Source: Symsagittifera roscoffensis (lineage: Eukaryota > Xenacoelomorpha > Acoela > Convolutidae). Taken from it: 64,000 nucleotides of DNA. This document shows positions 1 through 9,984 of the stretch, in pieces. A program made the translations under genes and the position numbers. The stretch spans positions 46,763,785 to 46,827,784 of the forward strand of contig NC_087068.1 in the NCBI RefSeq assembly GCF_963678635.1, read 5' to 3'. The notes under the pieces are model-generated. The model was given only the letters and a program-made list of their open reading frames with translations. It was not told the origin of the DNA and ran no database searches. How positions within the stretch are numbered: the first letter of the stretch is position 1; each line of letters begins with the position of its first letter.

Positions 1-85
1 TGTCACGTCCGTCAAACCTCCCAAACACGGGTTTAATTGGGAAAGTCTTAGTTCTTTTACGAGTTATAAAAGGGTTGTCGCGTTT

Positions 86-430
86 ATGTTGCGGATGCTG
101 CCTTCACATAAACATTTTCGCTATAAGGACTTAGGGATCGCCGACATCATCGAACTTGATAGTGCAGAAAATGAGCTAATTTATCTTGCTCAGATGGAAT
201 CCTTCCCTAATGAGTTGAAAACACTCACCGATGGCAAAACTTCTCAGAAGAAAAGTAAAATTGCCACATTTTCTCCGTTTATCGGTCCCGCTAGTATCAT
301 TCGGTCCACCGGCCGGATCCTTCGCTTAGTGAATTCCGAGTTTTATACTAGGCACCCAATTTTATTCGACGCGCGTCATACCATAGTTCTCTTGTTGGCC
401 CACAGCCTCCACCATAAGCATTTTGATTAA
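86..430 (+). pseudogene. BEL/Pao Pol linker and zinc-binding region, fragment
   Basis: A 114-residue open frame matches the section of BEL/Pao polyproteins between RNase H and the integrase core. It has an acidic stretch with AENELIYLAQ, a basic spacer, the FSPFIGPASIIRSTGRILRL block (family pattern PF-D-G--R-GGR) and the HPILFDARHTIVLLLAH block with trailing histidines that normally starts the HHCC zinc finger. The frame ends after HHKHFD, and the following DNA (about 430-610) continues integrase-like text only in other frames. It is therefore a broken segment of the same pol as the integrase entry. No genuine start codon is implied. Confidence 0.65.
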
Positions 431-607
431 CGCTTAGACTACATGCGCTCCGTTTTAAAAAAGAAATAGGCAATACTTGGGTTGCGTCGACTACTTCGGT
501 CTATCGAAAAGCAATGTGTAACACGCTGTTAACGCAAAGCAAGTACCATCCAGCCAATTATGTCCGATTTACCCGTTGAACGGCTCGGATATCAGCAACT
601 ATTCTTC

Positions 608-1542
608 ACTCACACGGTTGTGGAATATTTTGGACCGCTTTGCGTTCCGGTTTGCAGAAGCACTGGAAAAAGATAGGGATTTTTTTCTCTTGCCACACCA
701 CCAGGGCTGTAAACCTTGAGATTGTGCCATCTCTGGTCACTAGCTCTTGTATCAGGGGCATTGAGCGGTTCATTGCGCGTCGTGGTAAATCAAGCACGAT
801 CTGTTCGGAGAACGGCACGAACTTCGTTGGTGCGGAGAAGGAATTACTTGCCTGCATCAATTACTGGAACGGCATTGCCCCGACCATTTTTGGACACAAA
901 GTTGTGGCTTGGAAACTTAACCCGCCAGGCGCACCTCATCATGGCGGCTCTTGGAAGCGCCTCGCCCGAAGCTTGAAGCGCGTGCTTTACGTCATACTAG
1001 GCAGAAGGCGAGTTACTGAAAAGGTGTTAGGAACAATACTCAGTTTAGTTGAGCAAGTTTTGAATTCGAGACTAATCACTCCCGTTAGTACCGATTCACG
1101 TGAGTTAGAAGCGTTAACCCCAAACCACTTTTTGCTTGGACAACATGCCATAAGCTTTCCTTCGCTTTTACCCGGGGAACTCTTCTATCACATGAAAAAG
1201 TACGTGCGAGCGCAGTCGTACGCTAAAGCTATTTGGTATCGCTGGCTTCTCGAATATGTTCCCTCACTGAATAAGCGTGTCAAGTGGCACACTCAGTCTG
1301 ACTTGACGCTCAAGACATGCGATCTCATATGGGTGATTGAGGCCGACCCCCCGCGAGGATATTACCATCTCGCTCGCATCGTTAAAATTAACTACGGCAA
1401 AGACGGATGCGCACGTTCCACCCTCATCAGCTCGGCCCAGTTCTTCCGTATTCGGGGGCGGAGGATAATGCAGCGCAAAAGTAAAATGCATATAACGAAA
1501 ATAAAATTCAATGCAAATAACGGTTCCTTAACAGGACTATAG
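608..1542 (+). pseudogene. BEL/Pao integrase core and C-terminal domain, inactivated
   Basis: This is the DDE-type integrase that would insert the element's cDNA. Recognisable blocks in order are VVEYFGPL (611-640, another frame), CHTTRAVNLEIVPSL, TICSENGTNF, NPPGAPHHGGSWKRL, and the C-terminal region with TPNHFLLG, RWLLEYVPSL and CDLIWVIEADPPRGYYHLAR. In the BEL/Pao family the catalytic residues lie in a D-(F/Y)-F-G-P motif, a S-D-N-G-T-N-F motif and a G-G-S-W-E-R motif. Here they read E, E and K, so all three acids are changed. A frameshift near 640 separates the first block from the rest. The family call is firm; the loss of activity is an inference from these residues. Confidence 0.8.
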
Positions 1543-1544
1543 AC

Positions 1545-1603
1545 TAAGGTATAAGACATCGTTCAAACCACCGGTCGACCGGGTTCGAATCCCCCATACC
1601 TTA
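1545..1603 (+). other. tRNA-like relic (acceptor stem plus T arm)
   Basis: An 8-base stem, TAAGGTAT at 1545-1552, pairs perfectly with ATACCTTA at 1596-1603. Just inside the 3' strand is GGGTTCGAATCCC, a good T-arm and pol III B-box match. Only about 43 bases separate the two acceptor strands, too few for both D and anticodon arms, so this is not a normal nuclear tRNA. It could be a shrunken pseudogene, an armless tRNA-like element or a SINE remnant beside the BEL/Pao pol end. Confidence 0.35.
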
Positions 1604-1630
1604 ACCTTTATACATGTATACTCGAGGGGC

Positions 1631-1637
1631 TATATAA
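1631..1637 (+). promoter_or_regulatory. TATA-like motif in presumed BEL/Pao 3' LTR
   Basis: TATATAA lies about 90 bases after the integrase stop, where a BEL/Pao 3' LTR would be expected. The position and motif are suggestive only; no second LTR copy is available for comparison. Confidence 0.2.
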
Positions 1638-1660
1638 ACAATTGTCCGATTTTAACTGTT

Positions 1661-1989
1661 TTTTCTCTCAAACACGGTTCATACTTGATTATGTCTGACC
1701 TCCAAAAAAGAGCAGTTTGTCTCAAGGGCAAATACCGGTGTTTTAAGAGCTTGCTTTGTGTTTGCAGCTAAAAATTATTGCTGTTATGATTGATATAAAA
1801 TGTTCGAACTTATCTATTGTCTGAGTTGTTTACCGAAAAGTATCTCGTTTTAATTTACAGTTTCGATTAAAATTATTTTACATTTATTGGTGATTGTGAG
1901 CGACCACGTTTTAGTGCCGCGACACGGGCAGGAGCTGTTCCTGGATATGAGAGCTGACCCAGCTGATCATGGAGCTCAGATTTTTTTTG
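1661..1989. other. Spacer, no gene seen
   Basis: AT-rich sequence between the BEL/Pao end and the left family G element. No convincing coding signal is visible on either strand. The exact break point of the family G element could lie in here. Confidence 0.4.
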
Positions 1990-2491
1990 CTGATTAGTAT
2001 TGTACTGTTGTTGATTTCAGTGGAAGTATCTTCATCTTCTGATTATTGTGGTTGGTTTTTAGTGAATTGTCTTTGATTTGAGTTTTTATTGAAAAAAAGG
2101 ATAGTTTTTAGTGCGCTCTGTATGAGATTTTCTCTTGTCATTGAAACTTACAGATTGAGAAATTGGGTTCTTAGCTACTTGCTGAGTAATTTTATGTTCT
2201 TGAGACTAATTTTGTGTTGTAACAAGTGGTCGTGCCGTTTGTTTGCTGATTTTATCATTAGTAAAAAATCGTGGTTATGGTTTGCAAAAAAGTTTCCATT
2301 TATAAATTTTGGTTTGCCAAATGGACGAAGTGTAGTTTTCGACCATAGGTTTGATAATCTAATTGTGAGTTTTTTTGAACGAAATATGTTTTACTGTTGA
2401 CGATTGTTGTTTGTGCTGTGGTGTTGTAATTGTTGGCTGTATAGGTGAAAGACTTTGTTCTATTGTAGTGAGTATTGTTTCAACATTTTAC

Positions 2492-3318
2492 TCATTTACA
2501 AAAAACGACGGTGTTTGGATATGTTGTTGTGTCAGGTTCGTAAGTATGTTTAATTTTTGTGTGTATTTCTTGTGTACTCAAAAATGTTGAATTTGGACTG
2601 TTATTGAATATCCATACAAAATCTGTTTCTTCTGCTAGCATTGTTTCGTCATCACTTTGTGGTCTAAAATTTTTTTCTTGCTTGTGCAATTAGATCTAGT
2701 AAATGTAGCAAGTAATCTATTATGAACCATGATAGAACTTTTTGTAGATCAACTTTTTTAATTTGTCATGTTTCAATGTCAGTGAGTGTTTCACAAATTG
2801 AGTCTAAGTCGTGAACAGAGATTAACTTCTCGTTTTACTATTGCCTGTCTAGATGTTTGTGGTGGAGATACATAAAATGTTTTGTTAGCTTCTAATATTG
2901 AAACGTAACTATAAATTATAGAGAAAACATCATTCGTGAAGATTGTGTTTGCTCGTTGTGAGTTTGATGTTTGATATTTTCAGCATATTCTATAAAAAAT
3001 TGTGAAAAATCTAATTCTCTATCTTCTGTTTGTTTTTGGTGTGATGATTGATTGGATGAAATTGGTAGTAAAATTTCAGTCGTCAATAAGCCATAGTGTG
3101 AGGTTATAATACTGATACGTGGCAGATAGTGATCTAGTACTTGACTCCAGATTTTTATTTTATAGATTCTTGTTTGCATAGGCCAATTCATTTTTGTAAC
3201 TTGTTTCTAGGATTAAATTGAGCAAAAACTGTACTTGTCCTGTTGACGGATCGCATTTTGGGTCAATGACGAAGGAAAAGATAGTGTCCTCGTCCAAGTT
3301 GTAGTCCCATTGAGTCAT
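2492..3318 (-). pseudogene. Family G Gag, N-terminal part, broken
   Basis: The likely start is the ATG at 3318, opening MTQWDYNLDEDTIFSFV, which aligns in position and pattern with the plus-strand gag start at 14152 (MIEYNENWDDNSILL). A frameshift near 3160 leads into IWSQVLDHYLPRISIITSHY, the counterpart of RQILDHYLKDICKITSHY in the other copy. Near 2690-2600 a further piece reads FRPQSDDETMLAEETDFVW, matching FRSQKSDDET and ADETDYVW at about 14780-14840. The order of blocks is conserved, but frames change and stops intervene. Function (structural Gag) is inferred from position before pol and from the sister copy's Gag-like region with a zinc knuckle. Confidence 0.6.
3007..3154. repeat. 148-bp duplication, copy 1 (inside gag)
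   Basis: This block of the gag segment recurs at 3692-3839. By eye the two copies are identical over their whole length, while surrounding family members have diverged heavily. Confidence 0.9.
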
Positions 3319-3691
3319 TTTTTATTGCGGTCTTACGATTAATGTGCAATTTTTAGTATGTTTTATCGGTTGATTGCAATTGTTTAACCTCACTGTCTTG
3401 CGTATATATGAAATGTTCATTCTGTGTTTGCCTTTTATGGATGATGATGTGTTTTGGCTTCTGATTTGGAAAAGTATCTTTGACTGTCAAATGGTTTAAT
3501 CTTGTCGTGTAGTAGGTCTCGTAGATCTTGGATTTTGTATTGCGGTTGGGTCAGATTCCAAAACAGAAAGTTTTTTTTTCATCTGCTTTCGCTTTAAATT
3601 TTTTGGCTTCTTTTTTGTTTGCTTTTTTACCTGCTACATCTTATTTTTAGCGGTGTTATTACGAGATTGTACCTTGCGTCTATAACTAAAC

Positions 3692-3839
3692 AAATCTAAT
3701 TCTCTATCTTCTGTTTGTTTTTGGTGTGATGATTGATTGGATGAAATTGGTAGTAAAATTTCAGTCGTCAATAAGCCATAGTGTGAGGTTATAATACTGA
3801 TACGTGGCAGATAGTGATCTAGTACTTGACTCCAGATTT
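3692..3839. repeat. 148-bp duplication, copy 2
   Basis: Second copy of the gag block at 3007-3154, upstream of it in element orientation, so the element carries the LDHYLPRISIITSHYGLL peptide twice. The flanking gag peptides differ between the copies. Confidence 0.9.
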
Positions 3840-5198
3840 GTTTCCTTATTGTTTGTTTGTTTCCCAAATTCTCTATTGACATAAACGTTGAATGACTGAT
3901 ACAAAATCAGTGTGTCCATTACTGACTCTTTAACAGTTACTTTTTACAATTTTTTTGAAGTTATCTTACTCCTTGGGATAGATTTTTGTGAACGAACGGG
4001 TTGGGGAGGGAGTATATCAATTCGTCAGAATGATTTTGTACTGCTCTCGAGTGTGTAAATTTAAATTTAAAAAAAGTTAGTCTTATTTAATTGGGGGTTT
4101 GATTTCACATCAAGGGTTTGAGAATACTAAATCAATCCACAAGGCTCAGAATGCTTAGAACGCAAGTAAATTGTTAGATACCTTTTTAGTTCTTATTAGT
4201 GTTAAGATTTGTTCTAGGCCTGAGTCGATTAAGAGGAAGGGCTCAAGTGAAGGATGAGTAACCGAAGTTCTTCACTGCTTAGCTCAATTGAAATTGTTAG
4301 TGTTTAGAAAAATCAATGAAAATCCTGGGTCGTATAGAAGGGTTGAAATGTGAATCGACGTTTGAAGTCGTTACACACTAGTTTTAAAAGGTAAGGGATA
4401 AAGAATTTTTTAAATTCATCCAAGAAAAGCCTTCATGAACAGATGTTTAAAGGAATAAAAAATTACATTTATAAAACTAACTTCAAATTTTTAAATGTAG
4501 ATTGAAAAATTGGAGCTCCAAGGATAGCCTTGATGATCTGATTGAAAAATAATCTTTAGTTTTAAGTTAAACAAGGATAGGCCTAACATTTTTATTAAAA
4601 GGTTGATAACTTAAAGAAAAGTCAGGGTTTAAATTTTGATGAGGTTAGTTGTCTAAAGTAGTTTCGTGTGTTGCAGGTGAAGAAAAACAATAACAGGAAG
4701 AAACGAATTTTTTTATATAAAATATTCTTAAACGCTAAACTAACTATTTGGTTCAATAAATTTGAAGTTAGTTCAGTTTTTACAACAAATACTGTAGATT
4801 TGAAAGTTTTGAGGTAGATGGTAGGATTGTAGTCGACTGGGTATGTTTATATTTGTTATTTATATATCGTAGTGAGATATATGGCTTTGGAAAGAATCTT
4901 ACTGCTCTATTTATTGCTATTCATTTTAATGAGTGGACATGTACTGCATAAGTAGTTTTGCAGAGAAATAATTGTTGTAGTCTGCTTTTACGTTTCACAA
5001 TCTAGAGTTTCGGTCTGTCGTTCTGGTTGTGACCTGGTATCAGCTTTATTATTCGTTTGATTTGATTGGACTTATTGAGACGTGGAATTAAGCTAATTGT
5101 ATTATCAATTTGGTTTATCACTGTGTTGGGCGTTTTTTGATCTAATTTGACTATTCTATTTTGTTTTTGCCAAATATAAACCAGCAGAGGTCTGTTCG
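3840..5198 (-). other. Family G untranslated leader (left copy)
   Basis: Non-coding stretch between PBS and gag start. It contains a block near 4215-4290 (CTCAAGTGAAGGATGAGTAA and flanks) whose reverse complement appears at 13315-13385 in the plus-strand element. No other features are seen. Confidence 0.55.
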
Positions 5199-5218
5199 GG
5201 ACTCTTTTGGTCGCACCA
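5199..5218 (-). other. Primer-binding site, left family G copy
   Basis: On the minus strand the LTR end AACTCA is followed by two bases and then TGGTGCGACCAAAAG, identical to the site after the LTR at 12399. A PBS starting TGG right after an LTR is the hallmark of tRNA-primed LTR elements. The primer tRNA was not identified. Confidence 0.65.
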
Positions 5219-5220
5219 GA

Positions 5221-5593
5221 TGAGTTTAGGTCCGGGGTGGCTTTATCATACAGTAATTTTGGATAAAGTACTCCATCTGTTCGTCACGCTTATTTTAGAC
5301 CAGATAGGTTCGTGCAACTTCTTAGTCTAACACCAATCCTAATCTTACTCTTATACCTCCTAGTCTCCATAGATCTGGTATATACTGATTTCGTTGCTAG
5401 TTTTAGAATCAAGAAGGAGCAACTGTTTCCTTAGTTATTTTTTTTCTCTGGCTGAAACTAATAATAGTTTTAGCCTTACAATTTTTTTATAAATTTTAGT
5501 CATCGATCATGATTGGTTAATTTTAAAAATTTTACAGAGGTAGTTCTCGAGAAATTAATTGGATGAATAAAGGTTTGTTTTGAACTGGTTTCA
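5221..5593 (-). repeat. Family G 5' LTR, left copy (about 373 bp)
   Basis: Read on the minus strand it starts TGAAACCAGTTC and ends AACTCA, matching the termini of the LTRs at 12023-12399 and 53572-53995. Shared internal blocks include GAGACTAGGAGGTATAAGAG (a TATAAGAG promoter-like motif) and TTGCACGAA near the middle. The ends are set by agreement of the three copies. Confidence 0.75.
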
Positions 5594-5824
5594 AGTGGCC
5601 GCAGTTTTTTTTCAACCAAAAATTTGTTTTAAATTATCAAGTCTACTGTTAAAGAAATTCATTTATTGACTAATCTTTGCGGTTTCTTTATTCCATAAAA
5701 GCAGTTGAATCTTTGCAAACCCGAGAATTCTTACTTATAGCTTTCTCAGTGAAATCTTTGGGGTGAAAAGAGTGACGGCTTTTACAAAACTTATTTTTTT
5801 AAAGGGAGGTTTTCAAAAACTGTT

Positions 5825-6268
5825 TCAAATTTTACCAAATAAGTGAAATAAAACGAAACGCCTGATCTGTATTAGTGTCTGTGCATTAAATTGAAAAGTA
5901 AAAGCATTCAAAACTTCATTCACAATCGTCAAAGCCTCAAGGAGTTTTATTGCTTGCCAATTCATGGTGAAATCCAGACACACACAATTTAAAATTTGAC
6001 CTTGAATTAGAGAATGAACTATCTTCAGAAGACACGTCATTTTTTTTTTGCGCTTTCCAATAGCAAAAAATCGAAGCGTATTAAATGTTGACAGGCAAAT
6101 TTTATTGCCAAAGCCAGAGGAGCCACAATCTTAAGACTTGTTAGTTCCGCATCTGAACTCTTCTTATTGTGCTTTTGGACTCCAATTACCACTTAAATCG
6201 AAAGAACTGGTAAAAGGCAGTGAATGAAATAAAGTTCTTCCGATTCCGCAGAACTCTTATCATCATCG
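5825..6268 (-). pseudogene. Decayed helical ORF downstream of helicase gene
   Basis: An acceptor-like AAATTTCAG precedes position 6268 on the minus strand. The frame after it reads DDDKSSAESEELYF, meets one stop, then continues in the same frame with TSLKIVAPLALAIKFACQHL before a frameshift in a run of A's near 6040. After that, 71 residues (from about 6040 to 5825) are open in another frame, including MNWQAIKLLEALTIVNEVLN. The text is rich in amphipathic helices, somewhat like the TPR-like tail of the adjacent helicase protein. Product unknown; it may be a decayed paralogue tail or old exons. Confidence 0.35.
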
Positions 6269-6734
6269 CTGAAATTTTTACCTAATTTGCAAAGGTGTGT
6301 TTTTATAATAATTGTTCACATAAGTATATTTCTGTTTTTTATCTGACAAAATCTTCCACCAAAAAATGGTCTGCTGCCTAAGACAAACGTCTCAAGATAA
6401 AGTATCTAAAAATATTACTAGTCAGAACATAATTATAATTTTCTATAGTAGCAAATTTTACAAACAACAAATGTTCTTTTTACAGATATTTACATATTAA
6501 TAATATAAATAGAAGTTTTCAGTCAATTATTTAACATGAATCTAGATATTTGAGACGGCCATTTCAACTGCAAAACCCTGTTAAAGATCATACGGCAAAT
6601 GAGACAAATAAAGTTGATGAAACATCGAAAACCGAGATCATAACATTGAATGATTTTTGAAAAGTTTTGATCAATTTGTAAATCTGTTTTTAGTATTTTT
6701 TGACTTCTAATTTCTGGCCCATTTGTTTAATTAA
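6269..6734. other. 3' flank of helicase exon, no gene seen
   Basis: AT-rich spacer following the minus-strand stop codon at 6735-6737. No clear polyadenylation signal was recognised on the minus strand close to the stop. Confidence 0.35.
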
Positions 6735-8874
6735 TTATTGAAAGAATATCTCCTCTCCCATTTGAATGCATATTGATTGAAGTTCAGTCATCCATTCCTC
6801 CAAAACTAACAAAATATTTTTCAAGACTTCTCTATTTTGCTGTGAATCAGGGTTCCATTCGAATGACTCAAGAGCGAAAGCAAGCGTAAATTTGAGGAAT
6901 TGAGACATACTCGATGGAATGAAGTACCCACGGGATTTGATATCAACCGCATTAGGCTCAGAACTTTTTAAAGCTGTCAAATTTTCCTTCGCTAAGTTGG
7001 AGATACTTTCAGCCAAATGAATTCGTTGAGCAACCATATTTCCCAACTGCAAACTTTTGGAACCCGACCGGACAGCTTGCGCATAATCGCTTCGTTTCTT
7101 TTCAATTTCTTTAAGTCGATCTAGAAAAGCAGCGTCGCCCACTTTGAGCGAGTCATGGTCATAGCAGCGTAAGCCATTTGTTTTTCCTCGCCACACATCT
7201 TGCTCAATCAGTTTTTGAATGTATGCGTTTGTTTCATGAAATTGCTTGTTTTCTTTTTCAACCATACGATTTACAGTTTGTTTTATTTCGTTGAGTCGTC
7301 TGTAGCTTCGATCCCAGTAAGGGTTAAGTTTGATGGCTTCACATGCAGCAAAAACTGCATAATAAATACCAGATTGAAAAGATTCCTCCTCCAAGTCGCC
7401 TTCAAATTTGTCTTCTTCCAAACAACATAAAATCATTTTGCAAATATTTGTTTGTAATTTAGCCATTTCTTTTTGATCGTTGAAAGCCGTCCTAAAGTCT
7501 GCTTTTTCGATGTGATCGTTTTGTTCTCGAGCTAGCAAGAAAAAACTGTTTTCGTACGTTTTGAGTGCACTCACATGATCTCTAAAACGATAGAGCTCGG
7601 TTGCTTTTCCCTTCCAATTCGCCCACTTGCTGCTGGGTCCGGATGTTGGGACTTCAGTTTTTTTTCCAAATATTACTTCCGCTGCTGTTTGCTCTTTTTT
7701 CTTGGCTTTTTCTTTGAGAAACTTATTGAAATTGGAAACATTATACAAATCATAAAAGAAACGTTCGTAATGGTCAATAGTTTTAAAAGCGAAAGTTCCG
7801 CGATGAAGATCTAATAAACTTTTTGTTTGAGAATAAAATGTCGCTGTAAGATCATGGAAATTTTCAGTATCGCCCACAATAATCACATCTGTAATTCCAT
7901 AACGTATTAGTTCTTTTACATCTTCTTTTCTGTAGATGTCATCCAATTGGTAAACCAGCTTACCTCCTGGTCCCTCAAAGAACTGAATTGATTCGACGTT
8001 TGGATGTCCGATTGTTTGATCTGAAATCAATTTCTTTTTAAATGGCATGAATTTTTGAATGACACCTATGATGACAATTTTATCCATTCCAGAAGAGTTG
8101 AATGCGTTTTCCAATTGCTCTCTAATTCCCATCATTTGCGCAAATTCTTCTTTTTGAATATCAAGTTTAGGAAAACCAGTGCCTCGAACAATAACTAGTT
8201 TTTTCGTTGCTCTTGTGATGGCAGAAAAGAAATCAAGTGTATTTTTAATATCTCTCTCGTTGTATGTGGAGCACATTAGAAGAATAACTATTGGGAATTC
8301 GGCTCCTTCTACTTCATGGGTATTAAAGAACCAAACAGATGGTGACTCACTTTCAATCATTTGAAAAAAACAATCAGGCGCATATTTTTTGCGAAAAATT
8401 TGCTTTGGGTTACTTTTGACGGCTAAGCCGGCTATAACACGATTTAATAACTCATCCTGTATGTCCGCCACTACAGGTAAAAAGTCATAACCGTGTCTAT
8501 TGACATAGTGTAAGATTGTGGAAATGCACTTATCGATAAAATCAGACAATGGATCCGAAAACTTTTGATCAGCAATGAAGGGTACAAGACAAATCTCTGG
8601 TTTCTCGCCGTAAAAGTTATGACCAGGTTTGCATTCCAAATTATTGGGATGAAATTTGTAAATTTTCATCCAATCGTTAGCAAAATTAGCTACCTCGGTT
8701 GTTGACCTCAGAGATACAGATAGAGCTTTGTGCTGAAACACAGGATGCTCGATCTTAAATTTTTCCGAAAGATGAGGAATTGACGTGAACAAGATACAAT
8801 GTTGATTTTTTGCCAAACTGTCCACGCAAATAAGAGATGCACCTTCTATGACTGGCTTTGTTTTTTTGGCACTT
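6735..8874 (-). CDS. SF1 helicase-like protein, C-terminal exon
   Basis: A terminal exon of about 712 codons. It starts at the third base of a codon after the acceptor TTTTTCTTTTCAG (8877 and upstream) and ends at TAA 6735-6737. The open frame runs further upstream to 8990, but that part is intronic. Motifs in order are a hydrophobic strand with VDS (about 8828), SVSLRSTTEVANFANDW resembling motif IV (about 8720), FFNTHEVEGAEFPIVILL resembling motif V (about 8325) and FFSAITRATKKLVIVRG, motif VI (about 8230). The last 350 residues are charged and helical with possible TPR-like repeats. Motifs I and II are absent, so more 5' exons must exist. This matches the C-terminal half of superfamily 1 NTPases. 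Partner exon candidate: 50214-51867. The long intact frame suggests recent or present selection. Confidence 0.75.
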
Positions 8875-8893
8875 CTGAAAAGAAAAACAAGCA
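8875..8893 (-). other. Splice acceptor of helicase exon
   Basis: Reverse complement reads GCTTGTTTTTCTTTTCAG, a pyrimidine-rich tract with CAG directly before the first exon base at 8874. It leaves one base of a codon in the exon, so the upstream exon must end with two. Confidence 0.65.
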
Positions 8894-9382
8894 AGCTTCG
8901 ACAATAAAAAAATAGAGTTTTTTCAAAAAAATTGAGGTTAGTTTTGAGACTGATGACTTGTACAAAATTTAATGCTATCAAAAGTATCAAGTTTAATTAT
9001 AGTAGTAAAAATTGTTTAAAAAATCAAACTTATCAGGAACATTTGGCTGCTGTGATTTTTATAGCATAAAATTGGGTACCACAAACAACGATCAGAAGGG
9101 GTTGCATGATTTAGAATTTCAATGCGGTCATTCGAGCAATAAAAAATTTCTAAAAAAATGTATCCTATTTTCATAGAACCAAATTTTTTTGATTTGTTGC
9201 TTTTATATCTTGCCATTAAATGCCATCAGGAAAAAAATTACAAGAAAAATGTAGCAGTTTGACGATGACCCACTTCTTTTTAACATTTACTCACTTGTTG
9301 AGTAATAATATCGACCGAAAAAGAATAGTCGAAACAGGGGTTTCAATCGAGCTCAAATTCAAAATTTACCTCTACCCCAAGA
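8894..9382. other. Intron/upstream spacer, no gene seen
   Basis: AT-rich. A 66-codon minus-strand frame (9016-9216) lies in the presumed intron but has no family signal and no well-placed splice sites, so it was not called. Confidence 0.3.
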
Positions 9383-9514
9383 TCGAAACATACCTCGAGC
9401 ACGGTCGAAACATACCTCGAGCACGGTTGAAACATACCTCGAGCACGGTCGAAACAAACCTCGCGCACGGTCGAAACATACCTCGAGCACAGTTGGAACA
9501 TACCTCGAGCACGG
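9383..9514. repeat. 22-bp satellite, six units
   Basis: Six head-to-tail units of exactly 22 bp, built from GAAACATACC followed by TCGAGCACGGTC. Units differ by a few substitutions (GGTTGAAAC, CAAACCTCGCG, CAGTTGGAAC). Degenerate relatives of the same unit recur at 9850-9984. As 22 is not a multiple of three, the frames running through it are accidental. Confidence 0.9.
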
Positions 9515-9579
9515 TCAAGCAAGGTCAAAAATACCGATTGTTTTGCGGTAATTCGGAGTCAAGGAGGAAATTTAAAAAG

Positions 9580-9607
9580 AAAAAAAAAAAAAAAAAAAAA
9601 AAAAAAA
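9580..9607 (+). repeat. Homopolymeric A run, 28 bp
   Basis: Uninterrupted run of 28 A residues between the two satellite clusters. It could be a retroposon tail or simple slippage; no target-site duplication was identified. Confidence 0.9.
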
Positions 9608-9849
9608 CACGTACCCTTTTTTTGAACAATTCCGACTCAAATTCCTAACCAGTATTCCAAAAATTGGATAAAAAGTAGCTCAAATTTAGGTCATATCTAC
9701 TACGAAATCAAATGGCCAAAAGCTCTGATCAATTCATTCTGATAGGAAAAAACATCACAAGTTGTTACCCGAAAAGCATAACTTATAACGTTTAAACTCG
9801 GATAACTTATGTTGTTTGAAAGCACTACCCGAATTATACCCAAATTCAG

Positions 9850-9984
9850 TCGAGCACGGTCGACAAAAATCTTGCTTGGGTCGTTCGAGCACAGTCGAGC
9901 ACATTTGTCTCGGTCGAGCACGGTCGAAACAGACCGAATTTTGGCCGAGACTGTCAAAACATACCGATTTTTGGTCGAGACGGT
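9850..9984. repeat. Degenerate relatives of the 22-bp satellite
   Basis: TCGAGCACGGTCG-type units appear several times with insertions: CGAGCACGGTCGAC, TCGAGCACAGTCGAGCAC, GGTCGAGCACGGTCGAAAC, then GGCCGAGACTGTCAAAAC and TGGTCGAGACGGTCACAAC. It is an older, eroded part of the array at 9383-9514. Confidence 0.75.

Larger units (their letters stand above)
1..1660 (+). mobile_element. BEL/Pao LTR retrotransposon, 3' portion
   Basis: The left edge of the window holds the end of a BEL/Pao-type pol gene, entering from outside the window. Two reading frames carry the linker upstream of the integrase and the integrase itself, in the family's usual order. The DNA is visibly richer in G and C than the rest of the window, which suggests separate and perhaps later arrival. 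Frameshifts and catalytic substitutions show that this copy cannot move by itself. A TATA-like motif shortly after the coding region suggests the start of the 3' LTR, but the matching 5' LTR is outside the window, so the LTR limits cannot be set. Confidence 0.75.
1990..5593 (-). mobile_element. Family G (Ty3/gypsy-like) element, left truncated copy
   Basis: On the minus strand this copy has a 5' LTR (5221-5593), a primer-binding site, an untranslated leader and the N-terminal part of gag; it stops near 1990-2490, so pol and env are missing. The leader block around 4215-4290 matches the inverse of 13315-13385 in the plus-strand element, at nearly the same distance from the LTR (about 1.3 kb). 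The gag peptides are also shared. It is thus the same family in opposite orientation, truncated at its 3' side. Confidence 0.7.

Noticed and set aside
8875-8990. Extension of the helicase frame to a Met at 8990
   Set aside because: The strong acceptor at 8875-8893 lies inside it, and the upstream residues are low-complexity and not domain-like.
9383-9514. CRISPR-like array from regularly spaced 22-bp units
   Set aside because: Units are head to tail with no unique spacers, and the DNA is eukaryotic; it is a satellite.
9220-9648. 142-codon ORF through the satellite and A run
   Set aside because: Its length comes from the absence of stops in the 22-bp unit and the poly-A run (poly-Lys); several other frames are open for the same reason.
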